Assembly (NCBI GenBank): GCA_023667165.1
Contig: JAMPAO010000092.1
Location: 1-10,077 of the forward strand
Direction: 5' to 3'
DNA length: 10,077 bases
From: Ruminococcus sp.
GTDB lineage: Bacteria > Bacillota > Clostridia > Oscillospirales > Ruminococcaceae
The notes beneath the pieces were generated by a model. The model worked only from the letters and a program-made list of their open reading frames with translations. It was not told where the DNA came from and did no database searches. The position numbers were made by a program, and so were the translations under genes. Shown here one piece after another: positions 6,651 through 10,077 of the stretch (within the stretch, counting starts at the first letter, position 1; the number at the start of each line of letters is the position of its first letter).

Positions 6651-7562
6651 TTATTTATGTTTTATCGGTCTGAGTATCTGATACCCCAGCACCTCGGGAT
6701 AATGCCTTTGATAGCACTGACAGGTGTCCTCGTTCCAGTCATACTTTCCGCCGCCGAATTTGCTTATGTCGTAATTCCGGGCAAGATCTTCCACTCTGCC
6801 CATAACCTCGCCGTTGTCTTTCAGATAATCGTATGCGGGGTGGAAGAAAACAAGGTAGTAGCTTTCGGGGAATTCCTTTAATTCAAAGCCCTCGGGGATC
6901 TTTCCGCTGTAATCGAGAGGTACGCCGACGCCGTAAAAATACCTGCGCCCGCCGCTTGTCTTGAACCAGCCTGCCGTGTGTCCGGTTACGATGAGGTCGG
7001 ATACGTTGCTCAGACTGTCAACAATACCGCAGACCTTATCGCAGTCTTGATACTGCCACATTTCGCCGTAGTGCCTTGCCCTGTCCTCCCAAATACCGAG
7101 ATATTTGTGTGCGGGAATAAATTCGGTCCTTACGTGCGCTTCGGTCAGAACAGTTGTGCTCATGGTTTTTTCTCCTTTTCGGTTTTGATAATACTCGGGA
7201 TCCAGAACCGCCTGTCTGACCGGAAGCGGGATAGGCACAGGCTCTCTCCTGTAGGACGCAGGCGTGCAGCCGAACGCCGCCGAGAAAGCTCTCGTCAGAG
7301 CCTCCTGTGAAGAATAGCCGCACCGTACGGCAATGTCAATGATACGTTCATCCGTGTCGCGCAGAGCCAAAGCCGCAAGAGCGAGCCGCCTGCCCGATAT
7401 ATAGCTTTTTATGGTCATACCGGTTATTTCGCGGAAACGGACGGAGCAGTAACAGGGCGAATAGCCGATCTGCTTTGCCATTTGCGGCAGCGACGGAGCT
7501 TCGCACAGATTATCTTCTATCCAGTCTATCATTTTCTGTATTGCCTCGTTCCATTCATACAA
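6651..7562 (-). CDS. AraC-family transcription regulator with GyrI-like ligand-binding domain
   Basis: With the start used here the protein has 303 residues. An N-terminal AraC/XylS DNA-binding domain (about 5-107) contains two helix-turn-helix units; the second ends in a typical F-G-C-T-P-x-x-Y-R-R signature. A linker (about 110-133) leads to a GyrI-like/AraC effector-binding domain (about 140-300), as in Rob-, TipA- and BmrR-like regulators that respond to small, often toxic, molecules. The frame is open to GTG at 7571, but that GTG lies inside the Shine-Dalgarno sequence GGGAGGTG (7576-7569). TTG at 7562 is eight bases after GGAGG and is preferred; no in-frame ATG is well placed. An internal ATG at 7163 has its own GGAG. 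It stands alone between a tRNA gene and a terminator, with no obvious efflux target adjacent, so its regulon and ligand are unknown. Confidence 0.85.
   Translation of the reverse strand: MYEWNEAIQKMIDWIEDNLCEAPSLPQMAKQIGYSPCYCSVRFREITGMTIKSYISGRRLALAALALRDTDERIIDIAVRCGYSSQEALTRAFSAAFGCTPASYRREPVPIPLPVRQAVLDPEYYQNRKGEKTMSTTVLTEAHVRTEFIPAHKYLGIWEDRARHYGEMWQYQDCDKVCGIVDSLSNVSDLIVTGHTAGWFKTSGGRRYFYGVGVPLDYSGKIPEGFELKEFPESYYLVFFHPAYDYLKDNGEVMGRVEDLARNYDISKFGGGKYDWNEDTCQCYQRHYPEVLGYQILRPIKHK
7161..7175 (-). promoter_or_regulatory. Internal ribosome site and ATG before the GyrI-like domain
   Basis: Inside the AraC-type gene, GGAG (7175-7172) stands eight bases before an in-frame ATG (7163-7161), exactly at the junction of the DNA-binding and ligand-binding domains. 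It could give a separate 170-residue GyrI-like protein. Confidence 0.4.
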
Positions 7563-7568
7563 GCCGTT

Positions 7569-7576
7569 CACCTCCC
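7569..7576 (-). promoter_or_regulatory. Shine-Dalgarno site deciding the AraC-type start codon
   Basis: GGGAGGTG on the minus strand overlaps the upstream GTG codon, so ribosomes bound here would reach TTG at 7562 (eight-base gap), not GTG at 7571. Confidence 0.65.
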
Positions 7577-7640
7577 TGTGAAAATAATTTTATCATATAC
7601 GTAAGGAAAAAATCTTGATTTAAGTTGCGATATTTCGGAT

Positions 7641-7658
7641 CGGTCTGATTTATGACCG
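7641..7658. promoter_or_regulatory. Weak inverted repeat upstream of the AraC-type gene
   Basis: CGGTC (7641-7645) and GACCG (7654-7658) are inverted around eight bases, about 80 bases upstream of the start codon. It could be an operator for the regulator itself. A TATGAT -10 candidate (7597-7592, minus) exists without a convincing -35 box, so the promoter is not resolved. Confidence 0.25.
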
Positions 7659-7712
7659 CAGAAAGACGTCCCGAGCTCCGGAAAAACCGCAGGCATGGCG
7701 CCGCAATACGAA

Positions 7713-7748
7713 AGATCCGCGCAGAACAAACAAGTCCTGCGCGGATCT
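7713..7748 (-). terminator. Terminator hairpin of the tRNA-Pro gene
   Basis: AGATCCGCGCAG (7713-7724) pairs perfectly with CTGCGCGGATCT (7737-7748) around a 12-base loop, 12 bases beyond the tRNA 3' end. Only three U residues follow on the minus strand, so termination may be partial and could allow read-through into the AraC-type gene. Confidence 0.65.
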
Positions 7749-7760
7749 CAAAGCAAAAAG

Positions 7761-7834
7761 TCGAGGTGACGGGATTCGAACCCACGGCCTCTTCGTCCCG
7801 AACGAAGCGCTCTACCAAACTGAGCCACACCTCG
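7761..7834 (-). tRNA. tRNA-Pro, anticodon CGG
   Basis: The 74-base minus-strand segment folds as a complete cloverleaf. The acceptor stem is CGAGGTG/CACCTCG with discriminator A. The D arm is GCTC-AGTTTGGTA-GAGC. The anticodon arm is CTTCG-TTCGGGA-CGAAG with anticodon CGG, reading the proline codon CCG. The variable loop has five bases and the T arm has loop TTCGAAT. Two outer T-stem pairs are G-U wobbles. The 3' CCA is not encoded. It has its own promoter (7931-7959) and a following hairpin, so it is a single-gene unit. Confidence 0.95.
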
Positions 7835-7854
7835 GTCAGCATCCGATCGGAGCT

Positions 7855-7914
7855 TATCCCCGTGCCTTTACGGCTTTTCAAAGCTCCGCTTTCGGCAAGC
7901 GGGAGCGGGGGATA
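7855..7914 (-). other. Foldable 5' leader of the tRNA-Pro transcript
   Basis: Between the predicted transcript start (about 7924) and the tRNA, TATCCCC and GGGGATA (7855-7861 and 7908-7914) can pair as an outer stem. It encloses a nine-pair hairpin, GCTCC-GCTT with AAGC-GGAGC (7883-7906, one bulged G), and a weak three-pair hairpin GCC/GGC (7864-7874). This would be a three-way junction. No known RNA class is recognised, and it may simply be the precursor removed by RNase P. Confidence 0.35.
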
Positions 7915-7930
7915 TCTCTCCGCGGTTATA

Positions 7931-7959
7931 ATTATATCACATAAAAAAAATTTTGTAAA
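7931..7959 (-). promoter_or_regulatory. Promoter of the tRNA-Pro gene
   Basis: On the minus strand TTTACA (7959-7954) and TATAAT (7936-7931) are 17 bases apart. It is divergent from the queD promoter, with about 60 bases of A/T-rich DNA between the two -35 boxes. Confidence 0.8.
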
Positions 7960-8019
7960 GACTTTTTTGAAAAAAATCACGAAAAAAACTTTCCTTTTTG
8001 CAAGTTTAAAAAATCTGCC

Positions 8020-8048
8020 TTGACTTTGAACGCCGGTTGTGATATAAT
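8020..8048 (+). promoter_or_regulatory. Extended -10 promoter of the queD-queE-folE operon
   Basis: TTGACT (8020-8025) and TATAAT (8043-8048) are 17 bases apart and TGA precedes the -10 box. The predicted start is near 8055, only about five bases before the left end of the inverted-repeat element, so the transcript would contain that whole element. Confidence 0.8.
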
Positions 8049-8059
8049 TTACTCCGTCA

Positions 8060-8220
8060 GAGCGTGTTCACATAAAGCTGATGTGCGGATTTTTGAGCAT
8101 AATTTTGTCGTATTTAAGGCAAAAATCCGCAGGCATACTTGCGTATGGCAAGGATTTTTAACGCAAAATACGGCAAAATTTGCCAAAAAGACGTGCGTCA
8201 CGGTTTATGTGAACACGCTC
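8060..8220. mobile_element. MITE-like element with perfect 18-base inverted ends
   Basis: AGAGCGTGTTCACATAAA (8059-8076) is the exact reverse complement of 8204-8221. The 161 bases from GAGCG to CGCTC hold no gene but several nested inverted repeats: 8085-8095 with 8120-8130, CATAC/GTATG (8134-8147), and GGCAAA-A-TTTGCC (8172-8184). A short non-coding body with long perfect ends is the form of a miniature inverted-repeat transposable element. The flanks TCA (8057-8059) and TAA (8221-8223) fit the T-N-A target of some IS5-family elements, though the middle base differs, so there is no exact target duplication. No transposase is in the window. It sits between the promoter and the start of queD. 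It could instead be a host-evolved leader structure; copy number elsewhere in the genome would settle this. Confidence 0.65.
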
Positions 8221-8252
8221 TAAATAAGACTTTGGATGCGGAGGAAATGAAA

Positions 8253-8687
8253 ATGTATCTGCTGAAAACCGAGGCGGCGTTCGATTCCGCCCATTTTCTT
8301 TGCGGCTACGAGGGCAAATGTGCAAATATCCACGGGCACAGGTGGCGTATAATCGCGGAGATCTGCTCGGAAACGCTTGCAAAGGACGGTCAGACAAGAG
8401 GTATGATAACGGATTTCGGCGATTTTAAGAGAGATCTGAGAGCCATAGCGGACAGTCTGGATCATTGCCTGATATACGAAGCGGGTTCGCTGAGGGAAAG
8501 CACAGAAAAGGCTCTTGAGGAGGAAAACTTTTCGCTGTATAAGGTGAATTTTCGACCCACGGCGGAAAATCTCTCCGAATATATTTACGGTCTGCTTTGT
8601 GAAAAGGATTACAGCGTCAGACGTGTGACGGTTTATGAAACGCCAAACAACTGCGCCGTGTACGAGGTGGATAATGGCGGAGTTTAA
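8253..8687 (+). CDS. queD: 6-carboxy-5,6,7,8-tetrahydropterin synthase QueD
   Basis: QueD turns dihydroneopterin triphosphate into 6-carboxytetrahydropterin, the second step of 7-deazaguanine (preQ0/queuosine) synthesis. The 144-residue protein shows the zinc site F-D-S-A-H14 with H27-G-H29, the catalytic cysteine C23 of C-x3-HGH, D70-H71, the P102-T-A-E-N motif and E129 in the closing V-Y-E-T strand. The frame is open upstream to 8139 through the inverted-repeat element, but GGAGG (8240-8244) is eight bases before ATG 8253, which matches the start of the conserved fold; ATG 8247 is only two bases from it. The end overlaps queE by 14 bases. A 6-pyruvoyl-tetrahydropterin synthase with another role is a possible alternative, but the queE and folE neighbours favour QueD. 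Confidence 0.93.
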   Translation: MYLLKTEAAFDSAHFLCGYEGKCANIHGHRWRIIAEICSETLAKDGQTRGMITDFGDFKRDLRAIADSLDHCLIYEAGSLRESTEKALEEENFSLYKVNFRPTAENLSEYIYGLLCEKDYSVRRVTVYETPNNCAVYEVDNGGV

Positions 8688-9339
8688 GGTCGCGGAAAAA
8701 TTTGCAAGCATTAACGGAGAGGGGAGAAAGGCGGGTCAGACGGCGGTATTTATCCGTCTGGCGGGCTGCAATCTCCGCTGCGGATACTGCGATACAATGT
8801 GGGCGAACGCTCCGGATGCGCCCTATGAGCCTATGACGGAGGAGGATATTGCCCGATACATAAGGGATACGGGGATAAAAAACGTTACCCTTACGGGCGG
8901 CGAGCCTCTTGCGGCGGAAAATATAGACGTTCTCCTGAAAAGGCTTGCCGAGGAGGACGTAAGCATTGAAACGGAAACTAACGGCAGCGTTGATATTTCC
9001 CCTTACTGCGGCATTTCTCCGAAAATATCCTTTACCCTTGACTATAAGCTGCCGTGCAGCGGTATGGAAAGGCATATGCTGACGGCTAATTATGCGTATC
9101 TGAAGAAAACCGATACGGTGAAATTTGTCGCATCGGACAGGGCGGATCTGGAAAGAGCGCTGGAGATCGTCCGAAAATACAGTCTGACGGAAAAATGCGG
9201 CGTTTATTTAAGTCCCGTTTTCGGAAGGATCGACCCCGCGCAAATGGTCAGGTTTATGCTTGAGAACAGGCTCAACGGCGTAAATCTGCAATTGCAGCTT
9301 CATAAATTTATATGGGAGCCGGATAAAAGGGGAGTATAG
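8674..9339 (+). CDS. queE: 7-carboxy-7-deazaguanine synthase QueE (radical SAM)
   Basis: QueE uses S-adenosylmethionine and a [4Fe-4S] cluster to convert the QueD product into 7-carboxy-7-deazaguanine. The 221-residue protein has S-I-N-G-E-G (12-17), the cluster motif C32-x3-C36-x2-C39 followed by D-T, and the SAM-binding T-G-G-E-P (74-78). The C-terminal L-Q-L-H-K segment is usual in the family. The ATG at 8674 is chosen because conserved sequence begins there, GAGG lies six bases upstream (8664-8667), and it overlaps queD by 14 bases, a translationally coupled arrangement; the frame is open a little farther upstream to 8635. Length is near that of compact QueE proteins. It lies in an operon with queD and folE. 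All key residues are present. Confidence 0.95.
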   Translation: MAEFKVAEKFASINGEGRKAGQTAVFIRLAGCNLRCGYCDTMWANAPDAPYEPMTEEDIARYIRDTGIKNVTLTGGEPLAAENIDVLLKRLAEEDVSIETETNGSVDISPYCGISPKISFTLDYKLPCSGMERHMLTANYAYLKKTDTVKFVASDRADLERALEIVRKYSLTEKCGVYLSPVFGRIDPAQMVRFMLENRLNGVNLQLQLHKFIWEPDKRGV

Positions 9340-9407
9340 CGGCAGCGGGAAACGATGTCCGAAAAATGCGGATACGACCTATGAAGTATTATGATGAGGT
9401 GCTTTAG

Positions 9408-9992
9408 ATGGATAAAAAGGATAAGATAGATTATGCCGCCATAGAGGAGCATATCAGAGGGATAATAACCGCCTTGGGCGACGATCCCGGCAGGGAGGGA
9501 CTTGCGGAAACGCCCGGGCGTGTGGCGAAAATGTACGGTGAGGTTTTCGAGGGCATGAACTATTCCAATGCGGAGATCGCGGAGATGTTCGGAAAGAGCT
9601 TCGAGGCTGCTTCTTCGGAGAACGACATTGTGGTGGTAAAGGACATCGAGGTGTTTTCCCACTGCGAGCACCATCTTGCGCTGATGTACGACATGAAAGT
9701 GACGGTGGCTTATATCCCCAAAGGCAGGGTGCTGGGACTTTCCAAAATAGCAAGGATAGCCGATATGGCGGCAAAGCGTTTGCAGCTTCAGGAAAGGATA
9801 GGCTCGGACGTTGCAGAGATAATGCAGCTTGCAAGCGGGTCGGAGGACGTGGCGGTATTCATTGAAGCTCACCATAGCTGCATGACCGCAAGGGGGATAA
9901 AAAAGCCTGCGTCAAAGACCTCCACCGTTACGCTGCGGGGACGCTTTTCGGAGGACGCGGCTTTGCAGAACAGACTTATGATGATGATATGA
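9408..9992 (+). CDS. folE: GTP cyclohydrolase I, FolE type
   Basis: The enzyme opens GTP to dihydroneopterin triphosphate, the shared precursor of folate and of the QueD substrate. The 194-residue protein has a short variable N-terminus, the E-T-P-x-R-V motif (34-39), the zinc and active-site stretch S-H85-C86-E-H88-H89, G-L-S-K-I-A-R (110-116), and E-A-H155-H156-S-C158-M-T. The expected zinc ligands C86, H89 and C158 are present. The ATG is preceded by GAGGTG with a six-base gap. A gap of 68 bases separates it from queE; it contains no clear promoter or terminator, so it is probably the third gene of the que operon. An eight-codon frame (9381-9407) ends directly before the ATG and is probably chance. 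Confidence 0.96.
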   Translation: MDKKDKIDYAAIEEHIRGIITALGDDPGREGLAETPGRVAKMYGEVFEGMNYSNAEIAEMFGKSFEAASSENDIVVVKDIEVFSHCEHHLALMYDMKVTVAYIPKGRVLGLSKIARIADMAAKRLQLQERIGSDVAEIMQLASGSEDVAVFIEAHHSCMTARGIKKPASKTSTVTLRGRFSEDAALQNRLMMMI

Positions 9993-10063
9993 GCAGACCT
10001 TGCACCGTACAGTTTCGGCTCTCACAAATGGATATATTTGATGAAATTGAAGCGGGGTGTTAG
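9989..10063 (+). CDS. Doubtful 24-codon frame overlapping the end of folE
   Basis: An ATG inside the folE stop region (ATGA overlap of four bases) opens a frame of 24 residues ending Y/F-rich to acidic: M-S-R-P-C-T-V-Q-F-R, then L-S-Q-M-D-I-F-D-E-I-E-A-G-C. The four-base overlap is typical of coupled genes, but no Shine-Dalgarno sequence precedes it and the peptide resembles nothing I recognise. It may be simply the spacer before the next gene. Confidence 0.2.
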   Translation: MSRPCTVQFRLSQMDIFDEIEAGC

Positions 10064-10077
10064 ACAATGTGCTGTAA
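10041..10077 (+). other. Possible start of the next operon gene, cut by the window edge
   Basis: Two starts are possible: ATG at 10041, open to the window end without a good ribosome site, and ATG at 10067, with GGGGTG nine to ten bases upstream but only three complete codons visible (M-C-C). The product cannot be named; neither start looks like queC. Confidence 0.3.

Noticed and set aside
7652..8023. A 123-residue open frame on the plus strand
   Set aside because: It runs through the opposite strand of the tRNA-Pro gene and its promoter; the sequence of the product reflects the tRNA, not a protein.
8139..8252. Longer N-terminus for QueD
   Set aside because: It would translate the inverted-repeat element; conserved QueD sequence and the well-spaced GGAGG point to 8253.
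8055..8252. A known preQ1 riboswitch in the queD leader
   Set aside because: No recognised preQ1 aptamer sequence was found; the perfect inverted ends are better explained by a MITE-like element.
7761..8687. Functional link between the tRNA gene and the queuosine genes
   Set aside because: Queuosine modifies tRNAs with GUN anticodons (Asp, Asn, His, Tyr), not tRNA-Pro(CGG), and the units are divergently transcribed.
1..10077. CRISPR array, integrase, transposase or phage genes
   Set aside because: No regularly spaced direct repeats and no frame with such motifs were found.

Overview
The window looks like a chromosomal segment of an anaerobic Firmicute of the Clostridia, most like Oscillospiraceae/Ruminococcus. 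This is inferred from moderate GC, A/T-rich intergenic DNA, strong AGGAGG-type ribosome sites, consensus SigA promoters, a ComFB-family protein and the style of the GGDEF receptors. No marker gene fixes the genus.

Region 1 (about 1-6460) is a cyclic-dinucleotide signalling neighbourhood. A promoter at 25-53 drives three close or overlapping genes: a PilZ-domain protein (135-779), a ParA/Soj-type ATPase without a ParB (810-1598) and a ComFB-like protein with a CxCxxC knuckle (1588-2019). A strong promoter at 2094-2122 then drives a 766-residue cytoplasmic protein that joins a LacI-type sugar-binding fold, without a DNA-binding domain, to a GGDEF diguanylate cyclase (2221-4521). A bidirectional terminator separates it from a convergent gene (4575-6353, minus) for a membrane receptor with an outside domain, about eight membrane helices and a GGDEF domain. 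The latter has a perfect-consensus promoter and a palindrome over its predicted start. Two likely c-di-GMP synthases therefore flank two likely cyclic-dinucleotide receptors and a ParA ATPase. The PilZ-ParA-ComFB trio is the best candidate here for an undescribed system.

Region 2 (about 6460-7960, minus strand) holds an AraC-family regulator with a C-terminal GyrI-like ligand domain, its terminator, and a tRNA-Pro(CGG) gene with its own promoter, a foldable leader and a terminator hairpin. The AraC start is probably TTG at 7562, and a second strong ribosome site inside the gene could give the ligand domain alone.

Region 3 (about 8020-10077, plus strand) is a 7-deazaguanine operon: queD, queE and folE, which supply the first steps from GTP toward preQ0/queuosine. 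Its extended -10 promoter (8020-8048) fires directly into a 161-bp element with perfect 18-bp inverted ends, a MITE-like insertion that forms nearly the whole 5' leader of queD. The last 85 bases after folE contain only very short or incomplete reading frames. No queC is seen in the window.
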